Counted from the first letter of the stretch, positions 1 to 12,205 are shown. The stretch: 64,000 bases of DNA from Oopsacas minuta (GCA_024704765.1 JAKMXF010000355.1:6459-70458); one strand, 5' to 3'. Numbers and translations: made by a program. Notes: generated from the letters alone by a model not told the origin.

Positions 1-245
1 TTGGGGTACAAATATACCCCACTCAGTATATATTCGCACTTTGTAATTGGGGTACAAATATACCCCACTCAGTATATATTCGCACTTTGTAATTGGGGTA
101 CAAATATACCCCACTCAGTATATATTCGCACTTTGTAATTGGGGTACAAATATACCCCACTCAGTATATATTCGCTCTTTGTATTTGGGGTACAAATATA
201 CCCCATTCAGTATATATTTGCACTTTGTATTTGGTGTACAAATAT
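1..245 (+). repeat. 46-bp satellite, left array
   Basis: About five head-to-tail copies of a 46-bp unit beginning TTGGGGTACAAATATACCCC and ending in TTCGCACTTTGTAA. The unit contains an imperfect dyad, GGGGTA-6 nt-TACCCC. The array starts before the window and decays at its right edge, where the last unit reads GGTGTACAAATATTCACC. The same unit occurs in the opposite orientation at 13905-15775. Apparent reading frames across it are a by-product of the stop-poor unit. Confidence 0.95.
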
Positions 246-892
246 TCACCACTTGGTATGTTCCCATACTCAAACAGGTGTGGGTATACTTGTTCTTCAA
301 CTCACTACGAATGCATACCGAGTAGGTTATATTTCTACCAGTTCCAAAGATATATCAATTACATGTTGTGGTTGTAGTACTATCTACTTCTAACCTGTTT
401 GAATCACACATTTTCAGTTGCATTATTTGGTTATTTGGAATTTGGATGGCCCATGGATAATACACTATGTAATTCCTGCTAAAATTACCTGAGTCCATAT
501 TATCGACTATATCTCCTCACGTTGCGACCAAAAGCACTAACAAATATCGCTGTTTCACTATTATACTAGGGTCAAAGCTCCAGGATACTTCGGTTCTTCA
601 CACAGCGACCTAGCAAGCGAAACGCCCTGCTATGTGAAAACCGTGTTGCATTTGCTTCTGGGATCCTTTGTTTGTTTTATTTCGACACATTGCTTTTCTT
701 AGCCATTTTTTGGAATGTATGAGGTATTCTTCCTTCTCCAATGTCTTCAGGAGATTATTTGGATCTGAAGCTAGAAAGTCTTTATTGAAAGATGAATCTT
801 AACCATTTTAGAACTGAGCCACTATACTATATAATAGTATTAGTCCGCACAGTAAAATATATTTAGCGACCCATAATTATGGAAATACAGTG
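246..892. other. no gene recognised
   Basis: AT-rich sequence with no supported coding region. A short stretch around 800-862 (GAGCCACTATACTATA... GCACAGTAAAA) recurs near 38267-38320, and a diverged inverted form lies near 4010-4080, so it is a dispersed repeat fragment. Confidence 0.6.
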
Positions 893-2137
893 AAAGCCGC
901 TTAATCGGAACTCGGATAATTGGGGTATCCGCTTAAACGAAACAATGTTTTGGAACAGATTTGTACATACAAAATTCGTCGGATAATTGGGACATCGAAT
1001 CGGTTAATTGGAACATCTTATCCCGATGAACGGAATATGAAATTTTTCATTATTTACTTTGCTCACTAGCCTCAGGTCCCATTGCCTGTTCCACCATGTA
1101 TGCATTAACTCAATAATGACCAGACTGTTGGATATCCAAACGTTTTGCATGGTCCTATGAAGTACGGATATTTGAGGTTGCAGTAATAAGTATGTGCATT
1201 ATTGTCTAAGAAGTATGAGATGCCCGTGAAGAATATCATTTATAACTACGAAAATTCCAGATTCGAAAATTCCAGATACGAAATTTCCTGAGACGAAGGT
1301 TCCACCATTCTTGTATTGTACGGTACATGTATTTGTTTTGTACACTCCAAATATGCTAGTTACATTTAATCTTGCAAAGTGAGACTTTGTCATTTTGTGG
1401 ATAAATCCTCAATGGAAGCTGAATCATGGAAGCTTGCCACTATTTCTTTGTTAGCATGAATTGAAATTATCATCCAAAAGAGAAATCAAATCTACCACAG
1501 TATTGAAATTTGTTTACTTTATGTACCTAAAAGTACACAAAAATTCACAATATGTTGTTTACAATATTATATTCGGACTCAGCATACTCGATTACCCTAG
1601 TATAGTCGTTGAAAGCATGTTTCTACCTCAACTTTGAAATTTGTTTACTTTATATTCATAAAAACAACAATAAATTTACACATGAATAATCGAAAAGTGT
1701 GAAAATCGGATTCAGCATGTTCGATATATTTAGTGAACTTTTGTTGAATTCTTATTACTACCTTGATAAACACGATAAATACATTGTTTTGCGACAATTT
1801 CAAAATTGCATACCGTAAATCCTTTCCCTTGACAACGGACAGACAAACTGCCAAACAAAATTTAGATTTAATAAAATAGATTACCGAATATCGAATACTT
1901 ACATTCGGGAGAGCCAAATAGTGAACTATTTGGGGAATTTATTGGACTCACGGAAAATTTAACTATTCTGTTTAAGCCATGTTAATTGATTTACAACCTG
2001 GATTATTCAAATTCATTCTCACTGGTCAATATCAATATCGCTCTAAAATCTACCTTCCTGATTATCGAGGTCGTTTATACATAGGTAAATAGGAACTTGA
2101 GCCAGGGGGGATGTTCGGATAATCGAAGATTCACCAT
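893..2137. mobile_element. pogo/Tigger-like element remnant
   Basis: The left end reads CAGTGAAAGCCGCTTAATCG followed by AACTCGGATAATTGG. The region near 2105-2137, read on the minus strand, gives GGTGAATCTTCGATTATCCG. Both resemble the CAGT...CTCGNNTAATCCG terminal repeats of pogo/Tigger elements. No transposase frame survives. Pairing these two ends as one element is an inference. The interior carries the dispersed repeat at 1545-1900. Confidence 0.35.
1545..1900 (+). repeat. dispersed repeat, copy A
   Basis: About 350 bp matching, in the same orientation and order, two blocks at 11640-11715 and 11955-12205. Shared landmarks include GACTCAGCATACTCGATTAC, TAGTCGTTGAAAG, AAAATCGGATTCAGCATGTT and TTGCATACCGTAAATCC. 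No coding capacity seen. It appears to be a non-autonomous repeat family. Confidence 0.8.
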
Positions 2138-2710
2138 ATAGACAAAGTTCAAACGGAACCCCATCGCCGATAATCTTCTTCCTACCCTTCTGTTATGATT
2201 GTTTAGATATTGCAGATATTCGTCGGTGCGTTTCTCCTCTTAGCTAACCGATTGGACACCAAGAGCTAGCCACTATTTAATCCTAAAAGATTGGATTAAA
2301 GAACTAAATGAGGGATAATTCAATACGCTAATCCCGAATTTCATCTCTTGAATGCGTACGATTCAAATTTCCTCCAATATTCCTTCTATTAATAATTTAG
2401 TTAACTGATAATTACTGTAAACAAATTGAAATTTATATTGACTGGATGATCATATTAAATTGTAATAACATTGTTTTATGAATATTAGAGGGGAACATGA
2501 TAAAATATTTATTTACAACCTGAGCTGATATGTGTATATATATATATACAAATATTTGCTAGCTAATTCATTGTAGAAATATTTATCGCCTGAGGCTAGA
2601 TAAAAATCTCTCGAAACTTGATGCCTTTCCCATTTTTGCTAACCCAACTCTTTTAAAACAGGCTAAAGTTTGAAAGCCCCTTATGTAATGGTTTTTACCT
2701 AGCAAAGTAA
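2138..2710. other. no gene recognised; likely 5' region of the piggyBac gene
   Basis: AT-rich, with a TA dinucleotide run near 2532-2550. It lies directly upstream of the piggyBac first exon and may hold that element's 5' terminus. I could not identify a TTAA-flanked terminal repeat. Confidence 0.5.
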
Positions 2711-3122
2711 TTGATAATTGATATGGCTTCTCCGTTCGTTGAACCACCTCCAGCAAAGAAGAAGAAAAGTAATGTAACATTTGATTTGACAATAGAAGAT
2801 TATCATTACGATTCAGATGAAGACATCGATTTCGATGAATTGGATGAAGCTGTCGATAGTGATGACTCTTATGACTCGCATATTTCTACTGATGGGAGTG
2901 AAAATTGTTTGGACACTTCGGACTCTGAGTCACAATCGATTCTTTCTGAGATGGACGTATCCATTCCAGATTTATCTGGTGAAGAACACAATTTAGCCTA
3001 TACTGCTCGTGATCAAACTGGTTGGTATAATGATAATATCATAAATTTACATGATCATGGTACTCCCAAAGAACACTTTGCCACTCTTACAGATTTAAGT
3101 AAGGAATCAACGACGCCAGGAG

Positions 3123-4908
3123 GTAATCAGGTTTATTTTTATGTATTTCAAGCGTTTGCACTCGACAATTTCATTTTATATCTCCCCTACCAAAGGTGTT
3201 TATACACCTAAACATATCCATAGAAAATAGTACTGTATGACATATTCCTTTCGGATTGCCTCTATGTTATGTTGAAATTTCTATCATTATGAATCTTTAC
3301 TATTTCAAAGCAAAATCCAACTTCAAAACAACGACAATTAATACAAAATTTTGTGAATTCATCTACGTATATTTTAATATTTTAACAATTTACTTACAAA
3401 TATTCATAAAAACAGCATTAAATATGAATATGAGAAACTTGAAAATGGGAAATTCGGATTTCAGGCTATTCAAATACCCATGTATCCTCTGGAAATTAGG
3501 TATCCCAAAGCCGAGAAGCTTTTAATGCGAGAGTATTAATCCGTGTTATTGGCTTAAACTGTCTTAATTTCCAAGCAACTGTAACTTTGAAATTTACAAT
3601 CGGGGAAGCGTGAGACCAATTCTTAGGGGCCCGAGCTCCCGCTTCGGCATGGTTTACACTGTGTATTGTATATCTAAAATATGGGTAGATAGTACATAGA
3701 TTATTCAATATGATCATAAATCATCAATGAATCCCGTGATGAATATATTTTGTACGAAATTTGTGACGTCATTGTATGGGTTACATTGAGTGGTACCGGG
3801 ACTTCAAATTTCAGCATCTAATGTATTATGGTAACGAACATATATATCTCTTTATACCAAATTTCTTTGATAACTAGCCCCAAATAGTATCTAACATTAA
3901 TGACTGCATCTCTGGAATCATTCTCCTTTTATATTGATTTATACAATTTTGTGTATAGTCAGGTGAAAGTCACATTGCAAATACCCATATGTAGTCCCGT
4001 GGGACTACCCTACATTAGGGACACACTTTACAGTGCCATTATACTATACTATAGTGGAACAGTTTTAAAATGGTTGACTTCTCAGTCGGTATATTTATAT
4101 GATCATATATATGTTCGCTCTCCTTTTCACACCTTTTGAGATTAAGACTCGAAATTTCTTTACTCGTAGTGAGATCTAGTTGCGCAACGGATATCAAAAA
4201 AATTTATAATGTGTAGATCTTCACACCTTTTTTGCGACTAATCATTGTCGATCCCAGATTTTTCTGATGAGTAATCTAAAGTGGTTTTCATACAAATATC
4301 AAATTTTGCCATGATAAGCTTGCAAGTTCCTTAGCTTTTGCAGTGACCATGAATGGCACATTATGACCTTCGAGTTCCTATTGTTTGAATGCATGATCTG
4401 CAATTTCTTTGATGCAGGAATCAGAGGCGTATCCAGGATGTGGCATATGCTGCAACTGGCACATCTGAAATTGCATGTGCCCACCAATTTTTATACAGAA
4501 ATGTATTACATTTGCGGTCCTAATTACTCCCCTGCCTAGAATCAATATTTTAACCTCGAAATCAGAGAATATTTTGAGGTTAATAATGAATGGGCATGAG
4601 CCAGTGGTACTGAATATGAGAATTCACTTATTCTGAACCTAGTCAGCACTCCCAATAAAATAATTTCCATAAGATTTGTATTTATTCAAATTCGCCAATA
4701 TCAAGTTTCTTTTTTATGTACCAGATTTTGGGCCATTGAGAACTGGAAAGAAGTGACCCTGACGTTCGATAGCATACTGAAATATATGGTAATTAGATGA
4801 AATTATAGACCCAGTTCAGTGAGTTTCCGATTGTGGATCTGAATGTAATGTTTTCAGCTACACTTTCTGATTCAGTGGTTTGAAAATTTTTAACGTGTTT
4901 TTATTTAG
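3123..4908 (+). other. probable intron of piggyBac gene
   Basis: Begins GTAATCAG after an exon ending CCAGGAG and ends TTTTTATTTAG; the splice phase is compatible (1 nt + 2 nt). At 1786 bp it is long for a transposon intron and holds no recognised gene. It contains a small repeat at 4122-4228 and so may itself include insertions. Confidence 0.65.
4122..4228. repeat. ~105-bp dispersed repeat bounded by TTCACACCTTTT
   Basis: TTCACACCTTTT occurs at both edges in the same direction, with ACTCGTAGTGA and AATGTGTA inside. The minus strand of 11162-11262 has the same order of landmarks. This is a weakly conserved family; function unknown. Confidence 0.45.
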
Positions 4909-6364
4909 AATTCATGAAACTGTTCTTTAACCACGAGGTCTGTAATCACATATTGGAGATGACTAATAAAAAATTACAATTTCATTTGGACGAACATCCT
5001 GATATTTCTCGTCCCTATTTTTCTTTGTTTGTTATTGATGAACTATATGCCTTCATTGGCATGATGATTCTATTTGGTGTATTTCGATCTTCTCGAGAAC
5101 CACTCTCCGAATTATATTCAGATGATCCTAACAAGGGAAGGCCAATATTTCCTGCCGCTATGCCTAGAGATAGGATGAAACACCTCCTGCGATTTCTTAG
5201 ATTTGATGATATTTATTCTAGAATTGAACGGGTAAAATCTGACAAACTTGCGCCAATCCGTTTTGTGTTCGATAATATAAATTCAACGTTGAATTCCGCC
5301 TACTCTTCAAATACAAATGTAACAATTGATGAACACCTCTGTCGCTACAGAGGCAAGTGCCCTTTCAGGCAATATATTCCGTCAAAACCGGACAAGTATG
5401 GTATAAAAGTTTTTATTTTAGCAGATGCGAAAACATTCTATCCTATGAACCTTGAAATATATACAGGTAAATGTGCTGGAAGCAGAACAACCGAGAGCCT
5501 AAGCATGAGATTGACTTCTATCTTGAAACCTGGTCAAGTTGTTACAGGAGATAATTATTTTACGTCAGTGTCCTTGGTTCGCAAGCTCTTAATTGAAAAA
5601 GGAATTTATTATAATGGTACTATTAGGAAATCCCGTAAAGAGATACCCAAAGAAGTAAATGAGATCAAAGGTTTAATGCCCTTTACCTCAAGATTTTTGT
5701 TTGGAAACGGATTCGCCCTAATACAGTATGTTCCGAGAAAGAATAAAAGTGTGTTAATGCTTTCAAGTGTTCATTTTACTAAAGAAACAGCCAAAGATGA
5801 TAGACAAAAACCTCTCTCTATTACTGATTATAATAAGAATAAATGTGGTGTGGATAAATTAGATCAAAATATAAAGGAATTTCGACCCTATAGAGCAATT
5901 AGGAGATGGCCGTGTGTGGTGTTTTTTTGACTTAATTGGGATGACATCTCAGGCGTCATTTGCAATGTATTGTTTGAAGTTGAATACCAATACTAAACTA
6001 TCTCATAATGCCATAAAGAGGAAAGATTTTCTGTATGATCTTGGAAAAGAGCTAATAAAACCTTTAATGATTAACCGAAAAAAATAGTCCTAGTTATCGA
6101 TATTTGCCGCTTCGTATCAAATCTGTTATCGAAACAATAACGGATGAGAGTTATGACGATCCTGGTGGAGAACCTGATGAGATATCAACCGATCCTTTAA
6201 GTTCTAGCAAAACAACAAATTCAAAAATCTTCGTTGTGAATTTTGTGTAAGAGGAGCAGATAAAAAATCGAAGAACAAATGCTATTCATGCAATAGGATT
6301 GTTTGTGGTACACACTCCAAACGTTTTTACTCTTGTTATCACTGTCTCGAAAATATACCAACTT

Positions 6365-6807
6365 AAATATTTTGTATACTAAACTATTTTCTATATTCTC
6401 AAAACATTGTTTAGATACTTGAATACATCTACAAGTTCAATTGCTGATTTTCTTTTTATTCACTCACATTTTTATTTCACATAATTCTGCTCACTAAATT
6501 AACCTATTATATAGGGAATTTATCCAGGACCCTAAAGTTCTAGTGTAGATTTTCACTACAGGACCTTATAATTTCAATTTTACTTAATACTTCTAGTTTT
6601 CTGTTTTTTTAGGAAATCGAATTTGGAGTTTATTCATTAAAATGTACTTGTGGGATTTCAATTTTACAATTTCAAATCTAAATCCATATGCTTTATCATA
6701 TGATTAATCATAATTCATACCTTTTGGCATATTATCGAAAAAGATGCTAGAGATTACATTTTTACTGCTAGCCATGGGCAATCGAGTATATAGATTCCAA
6801 TTTTCAA
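6365..6807. other. no gene recognised; probable 3' flank of piggyBac
   Basis: AT-rich noncoding sequence after the last piggyBac codon. The piggyBac 3' terminal repeat should lie here, but I could not identify it with confidence. Confidence 0.5.
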
Positions 6808-6995
6808 AATTACTAGCCCGCTTCGCTTGCTAGGTCGCTGCTCCACAGCTTAGTACTCCAAGTTAGCGTAAGTATTACACAGCACAATTTACAGTGTTAT
6901 TGGTCGCTACGCAACAGAATATACTCGGCACAACGTGCCTAGAATTCACAATATAGTTAAATTTTAAGATTTTACTAGCCATGGTACATCCAAAT
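6808..6995 (+). repeat. dispersed ~190-bp repeat, copy 1
   Basis: Shares with 31018-31205, in the same orientation, CTTCGCTTGCTAGGTCGCT, GCTACGCAACAGAATATACT and ACGTGCCT(A/C)GAATTCACA. A fragment (GACCTAGCAAGCGAA) also occurs inverted near 607. No Pol III boxes or coding frame identified. Confidence 0.8.
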
Positions 6996-7254
6996 TACAT
7001 TCAATGGCCTTCTGTGGTGATACTGGAGATGCTATGTAGCTTTTATTTTGTGATCTCTGCACTTCGTGCCTCTGGAATAAAGAAATTCTAAATTTTTCCA
7101 GTCATGATGACGTAATAATCCCATGATGAGTCCGTTTTTGGTCGGAATCATGAGGTCATTTATCATATTGAGGGGTGCCTGTAATTCAAATTTCAAACTT
7201 CTATCATGTATATTGGCTAAGCAGTGGGTAATTATGTTTTTCGAAAATCCAACT

Positions 7255-8363
7255 AAGGTGAGAGGTAGATTTTAAGCTTGGGGAATAGCCAAAAATCACA
7301 AGGAGCTAGGTCTGGAGAGTATGGTGGATAGGGAAGTAATTCTAACCCTTCTTCATCCAAGAAATATTTGGTTAGCTTAGCTGTAACTGTATGGGAACTG
7401 GCGTTATCAATTAAAATCTTCATTCCTCTAGTTCCGGTTTTCGGGCGGTACCTTTCTATATTTTTTATCAAGTTTGGAAGCACTTGCTCTGTAAAGAAAG
7501 TAGCAGTAACAGCTTTGCCACTCTCACAAGGTAATTGCTAGACAATTCCATGACTACTGAAGAAGATACTATACATAATCTTAGGTTTCTGAAGTCGGGC
7601 CTAGGAATTTTCGCCGGTTGTTCGTCGCCCCTCACCCATGGTTGCTTCTTATACTTGCTATATGGTGTTGAATAGTATACCCACATCTCGTCACCAGTAA
7701 TAATCTCTGATAGGCGTCTAGAATCGCAGTTCTCATGGGTTTCCAAGAGTTTCTTGACAATATTCAGTCGTGCCAACCTTTGATTCTCTCTGAGCTTATG
7801 CGGGACCCATTTCCCACAAATCGATCAGTAGCCAAGCTCAGTAGTCAGAATTGTATGAATAACTCCTGATGAATCTCCATACTTTGTTCTAACTGATTGA
7901 CAGTAATGCACTTGTCTTCCATGACCGTACTTTCAATCAGATTCTCTGAAGTGGTGGCGGATACCGGTCTTCCAGATCGAGGCAAATCTGTGACATCAGC
8001 ATCACCAGATCTATAGCTGGTAGCCCATCGCTCTACAGTAGATCTGGAATGACAATTCATGCACAATATCTCCTGTAACTCGGTGAAGATCTGTACGGGC
8101 TGGATCTTGAGTATTGTGCGAAACTCTATGTCAGCTCGCCATTTGAGGTTGAAATTATCATCTTTTGAAGCCATAAATAGAGGAGTAGGTATGAATTGAC
8201 TACGCCTAATTATCTCAGAGAATCATTATTTGTATTGAATAAGCTTGAAACTTTCAGTATATGGAGTTTAACTATATGGGCTTATAATATATGAAAGTTA
8301 GATATATTACTTGACTAGTTCTTGAGATATATCATGACCCGCAAGACTTATTGAACACCCTGA
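7255..8363 (-). pseudogene. mariner element, 3'-truncated
   Basis: Mariner-like cut-and-paste transposon on the minus strand. The 5' terminus (TA then TCAGGGTGTTCAATAAGTCT) is at 8363. Protein pieces in order: start MASKDDNF at 8174; the linker DVTDLPRSGRPVSATT between the DNA-binding and catalytic domains; IITGDEMWVYY (first catalytic Asp); MKILIDNASSHT (second); and YSPDLAPCDFWLFPKL (third) down to ~7263. The distance from second to third Asp is 36 residues, whereas the sister copy at the right edge of the window has the usual 34; the extra 6 bp lie after SSHTV. The reading frame is broken at least twice and the 3' terminal repeat is missing. Confidence 0.88.
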
Positions 8364-8925
8364 TATATAGTATTAAAATGCAATTAATAAATATGCATAT
8401 TTTTGTATGTCCAGAATTGGTTGAAAAGACTTTCAGGTCTGAATTTTCAAAATTATTCCAATGCGCAAGACAAGCCAGTTGATGACATTTCCTGCTACCG
8501 ACTCATATCAATCCTTCCTACACTTTCAAAAATTATTGAGAAACACATTTATCTCATTTTATGAATATTTAGACAGATATGCTCTCATATCAGAAACCAA
8601 TCAGGGTTTAGAACTAATTTTTTTAATATGTCTTTCAATGAAGACGTATTACGTTTATACGTAGTATACGTTCAATCTAGAATTGTTGGTGATCGTAATT
8701 TCTATCGGGCTGAATTCTGCAATAAATATTTTGCTTTTTATTACAAAAATATCCAAATCACAGGAATAGTTTCGTAGAAGAACAACGCATTCAAGATAAA
8801 CAAATGCTGGAGTCTGCCCTAAGTCTCTCGACTCGAAGAAAAGACGTACCATTAAGCGAACGACGAGTGGAAACCATTCGTGCTGTTTAACAGTTATACT
8901 TGCTGCCCATGATCATTTTGATCTC
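8364..8925. other. no gene recognised
   Basis: AT-rich spacer between the mariner terminus and the decayed coding relic that follows. From about 8800 it may belong to the N-terminal part of that relic, but the frames are too broken to read. Confidence 0.5.
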
Positions 8926-9541
8926 TCCCCTATAGAGTTTTGTGATGCTCTGGTTATCCGTTACACTCGTGCTATACTGAAAATCCCTGCTTTCTCGATG
9001 GATGTGGTGCGAATTTTAATGCCCTTGACTGTAAATAGGAAGATTGGTAACACAGACACAATGAAGTGAGAGATGCCTTTGGTGATATTGCTTCAATGGC
9101 TTATAAAGACGTAGTTCGAGAACCGATAGTAAGTGAAGTAGATGACTTTTTAGGAGTGGCAGCGCTAATTCCAGGTTTGGGAGTTAGGGGAGTATGGCGC
9201 CCCACAAACTAAGGGGTTGTTTGATATCCGTGTCGTTGACACTAATGCTCAGTCTTAGACTGGTCGTATTGTAAAAACTGTACTCTTCTCAGCTGAGCAG
9301 GCCAAAAATACGAAATATACATAGGCTGCGGAATTGACACGTGTTTTCTTCACACCTTATGTAATTTAAGTTGATGGCCTAATGGGGCGCGAGGCTCAAT
9401 CATTTACTAAAAGATGGCCGAAAATTATACTATAGATGGAACAAGAGGAATAGTGAAGTCACTGTTTGGTAAGTACTGGGTTATCTTTTGCAATAATACG
9501 GGCAACCAACATATGTCTAAGGGGATCCAGGGTAAATGGAT
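8926..9541 (+). pseudogene. relic of a retroelement-associated invertebrate protein family
   Basis: A heavily decayed coding relic, readable by switching frames. Landmarks in order: SPIEFCDALVIRYTR; MDGCG-like and FNALDCK-like (a cysteine pair of a small zinc site); RHNEVRDAFGDIASMAYK; VVREP; LGVRGVW; TKGLFDIRVVDTNAQS; DGLMGREAQSFTKR; and finally LSFAIIRATNICLRGSRV. This ordered set matches a family of 'hypothetical' proteins that I recall as repeated in cnidarian and other invertebrate genomes, next to or fused with reverse transcriptases. Stops include those after PTN and DTNAQS. Function is not established. The family assignment rests on remembered motif order, not a search. Confidence 0.75.
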
Positions 9542-10406
9542 GAGGGTGCCAGTCTTCCTTGGATATTTGATTGATTTGTTTGGAGCAGTTTGTTTAGTTT
9601 GAGGATTGTTTATTGAATTATATATTTTGGTAATTTAGATTGTTTGGTTTACTTTGATTCCTCTAGTACCTGTCTAATACATACTACTGGATAAAATGTA
9701 GAATTATTTTTAACAAAAAAATTTATGATGGGAAGCAGAAAAATTCGAATGTTTTTAGGGGGAAATTATTATGATAAATAAATTTACTAACCTAAACATG
9801 ATCATCTTTCGCTTGATCTTGATTTTCGTCAAAAATCGTAATTGGAGAGCATTTTATTGCGTATGCTATTATCCATTTAAGCAAATTTACGAGAAAACGA
9901 AGTTGACAGTCACAGTTTAGACCAATACATTGCCTAGCTCATCCAATATCAACTTCCCATCCAACAATATAGGCGATATTTTGTAAACGATTATCGAATT
10001 GTACCATATTTCATGAATGCATGTAACTTGCCATACAACTAGATGGATGGTGTTATCTAAGGATTTTTAGATGTAAGACCATAACTAATATGACATCTGA
10101 CGGTGGCTGTCATTTTAATGTGTCCTTCTGTGATACAATTTGAAATCATACAATACCTATTTTATACAAATCGAAATTCTTGATATTTGGACTCAGCGGA
10201 GAATCTACCGATGTTTAAGTAGTCAAATGACAATATTTGAAAGATTAACAAATTTATTAAGACCTAAATATCAAAGCATCAATTCACCCTCTTTGCCAAT
10301 AAAATTTTACCAAATAATTTCAGTAGATTATTATCACTCTATTATTCGGGTTCGCGTCGTTAGTCCAAATATCAAAATCGGCATTAGTCCAGATATCAAA
10401 ATCAGT
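9542..10406. other. no gene recognised
   Basis: AT-rich with short open frames only. Near 10357-10400 there is a short local repeat (AGTCCAAATATCAAAATCGG and a near copy) just before the inverted-repeat element. Confidence 0.5.
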
Positions 10407-10792
10407 ATTAGTACAATCTTTGGGTGATGTTTGCGTGAGTTGGATCTGGAGCAGGCTGTGAGTTGCTGAGAGTATTTAGAACTCACGTTTGAAGGTGCTA
10501 GAATTGGCAATTTTTATCGATTATCTAGCTAGATTGGCTTGAGCTGAGAAGATAAGCATTTCAGTAGACTATTTGGATAACTGGCGTGGTGTTTGATTGG
10601 ATTCGAGTTGGATCTGGAGCAGGCTGTGAGTTTCTGAGCGTATTTGGAGTATTCAAAACAACAAAAGTAAATGACTATATTGCCTCGCGGCGAAATTCCC
10701 CGTGAATACATGCATTCATTCACCAACAATTTGTAATATTGCCGATTTGGAGATTTGGACTTACGCAAGCATCACCAAATATTTGGACTAAT
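10407..10792. mobile_element. MITE-like element with ~34-bp inverted ends
   Basis: The left end (ATTAGTACAATCTTTGGGTG) and the reverse complement of the right end (ATTAGTCCAAATATTTGGTG) match imperfectly for about 34 bp. Inside, a 45-bp direct repeat (GAGTTGGATCTGGAGCAGGC) occurs at ~10437 and ~10606. No coding frame. No target duplication was found, so the superfamily is open. Confidence 0.5.
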
Positions 10793-11161
10793 GCATCCGC
10801 CCCTATTATTCTACTAAATATCAATTTTTAGAAAGAAATATCATATTACGTGTAAATAATCATTTTATACAGTTGAGAGTGCTGGAATCGAATTCTACGC
10901 AACAGTTTACCCCTAAATCTAATATCAAGGATAATTTCGAAATATTGATAAAGAGGTGTGAAAATATGATTAATCATATGCTAAGTAGTATATTTACACT
11001 AGTATGATTTTATTAACCTATAGAATTACACTCCACAATAAATTCAAATACATTACAGTGCTAATACAATAACATACACATCACCAGAACCGATTTTGTA
11101 TTTATATACCTAATTGCAAACCCCCACAATCTCATTGGGCTAAAATATAAGTTTCCGAAAG

Positions 11162-11262
11162 GTGTGAAAATATACACATTAGAACTTTCTAATGTAAGCT
11201 GCATTTCTCGAGGTCACTACGAGTACATATGCCAAATTTATGTATTAGCCTCTAAAGGTGTG
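11162..11262. repeat. ~100-bp dispersed repeat, inverted copy of 4122-4228 type
   Basis: On the minus strand it carries TTCACACCTTT at both edges, with ACTCGTAGTGA and AATGTGTA between, like the copy in the piggyBac intron. Confidence 0.45.
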
Positions 11263-11328
11263 AACACTCATAAATACACTTCCCGAGCATGAGTACTACA
11301 ACATCACTAAATATATAATTGTATACGA

Positions 11329-11960
11329 GCTTTTGGCTCGTCGCTTCGCGATGAACTCGCCGCATTGCGCCTCGAGGTATCCATTATTCTCCAAATTGAT
11401 GGCTCCTTTGAGTATTACAATATAGATATATTTAATACGATGTAATTCACAAATATACGTATATGGCACATATATTATTGAAATACTTTGTAAGACAAAC
11501 CCCCTTTGTAGCAGTTGAGAGCAAGTGTCAGCGTAAATTTGAGATATTGCTAATTATTTCCTGTATATTCATAAAACAACAATATATTTACATATCAACG
11601 GACAAATATACAAATAACAATTGAGAGTTAATAATATTGATGTTGTTACAATACCATATTCAGACTCAGCATACTCGATTACCCCTGTATAGTCGTTGAA
11701 AGTATGATTGTACCACAATTTCTCATATCACCCATAACAAATATACATACCTCCGAGCCTTTGGCTCGTCGCATTGCGTCTCGAGGTATCCATTATTCTC
11801 CACCAAATTGATGGCCACTTTGAGTATTATAATATAGATATATGTATTTAGAACAATATTATTCACAAATATACGTATATATTATTGACTTATTTAGTAA
11901 TATCAACTCCCTTTGTAGCCGTTGAGAGCAGGTATCTAGGTAAATTTTTGCTAATTTTGT
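11329..11960 (+). repeat. tandem duplication with ~425-bp period
   Basis: The block starting CGAGC-TTTTGGCTCGTCGC at ~11329 recurs at ~11757. Shared landmarks are CTCGAGGTATCCATTATTCT, TATAATATAGATATA, ATTCACAAATATACGTATA and CCTTTGTAG(C)(A/C)GTTGAGAGCA. The two copies have diverged by small indels. Noncoding. Confidence 0.75.
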
Positions 11961-12205
11961 TTCCTGTTTATTCATAAAAACAACAATAAATTTAAATATG
12001 ATTATTCCAAAAGTGTGAAAATCGGATTCAGCATGTTCGATATATTTAGTGAAGATTTATTGAATTCTATTTACTTCCTTGATAAACACGGTAAAAATAG
12101 TTATGCGATAATTTCAAAATTGCATACCGTAAATCCTTTCCTTGACAACGGACGAACAAACAAACAACAATTGAGATTTAATAATATAGACTACGGCTAT
12201 ACGCG
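11640..12205 (+). repeat. dispersed repeat, copy B (interrupted)
   Basis: Two blocks, 11640-11715 and 11955-12205, together match 1545-1900 in order. The second member of the 425-bp duplication lies between them, so the duplicated segment was gained within this copy after it formed, or lost from copy A. Confidence 0.75.

Larger units (their letters stand above)
2711..6364 (+). pseudogene. piggyBac transposase, two exons, three frameshifts
   Basis: DDE transposase of the piggyBac superfamily (TTAA-specific cut and paste). Exon 1 (2711-3122) encodes a lysine patch (AKKKK) and a long Asp/Glu/Ser-rich acidic segment typical of piggyBac N-termini. A GT donor at 3123 and an AG acceptor ending at 4908 join in phase. 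Exon 2 from 4909 encodes the DDE_Tnp_1_7 core: FFNHEVCNHILEMTNKK, NVTIDEHLCRYRGKCPF, a GDNYFTS block and CGVDKLDQNIKEFRPYRAIR. The frame breaks in a T7 run at ~5925, again at ~6085, and a third time at ~6230. The frames after these breaks still encode the helical tail and a C-terminal cysteine-rich finger with CEFC, CYSC, CGTH and CYHC pairs, ending at ~6364. The element is therefore complete in layout but inactive as written, unless the breaks are sequencing errors in homopolymers. No terminal repeats were found. Confidence 0.9.

Noticed and set aside
1-245. CRISPR-like array
   Set aside because: Units are contiguous with no unique spacers, and the sequence is eukaryotic. It is a satellite.
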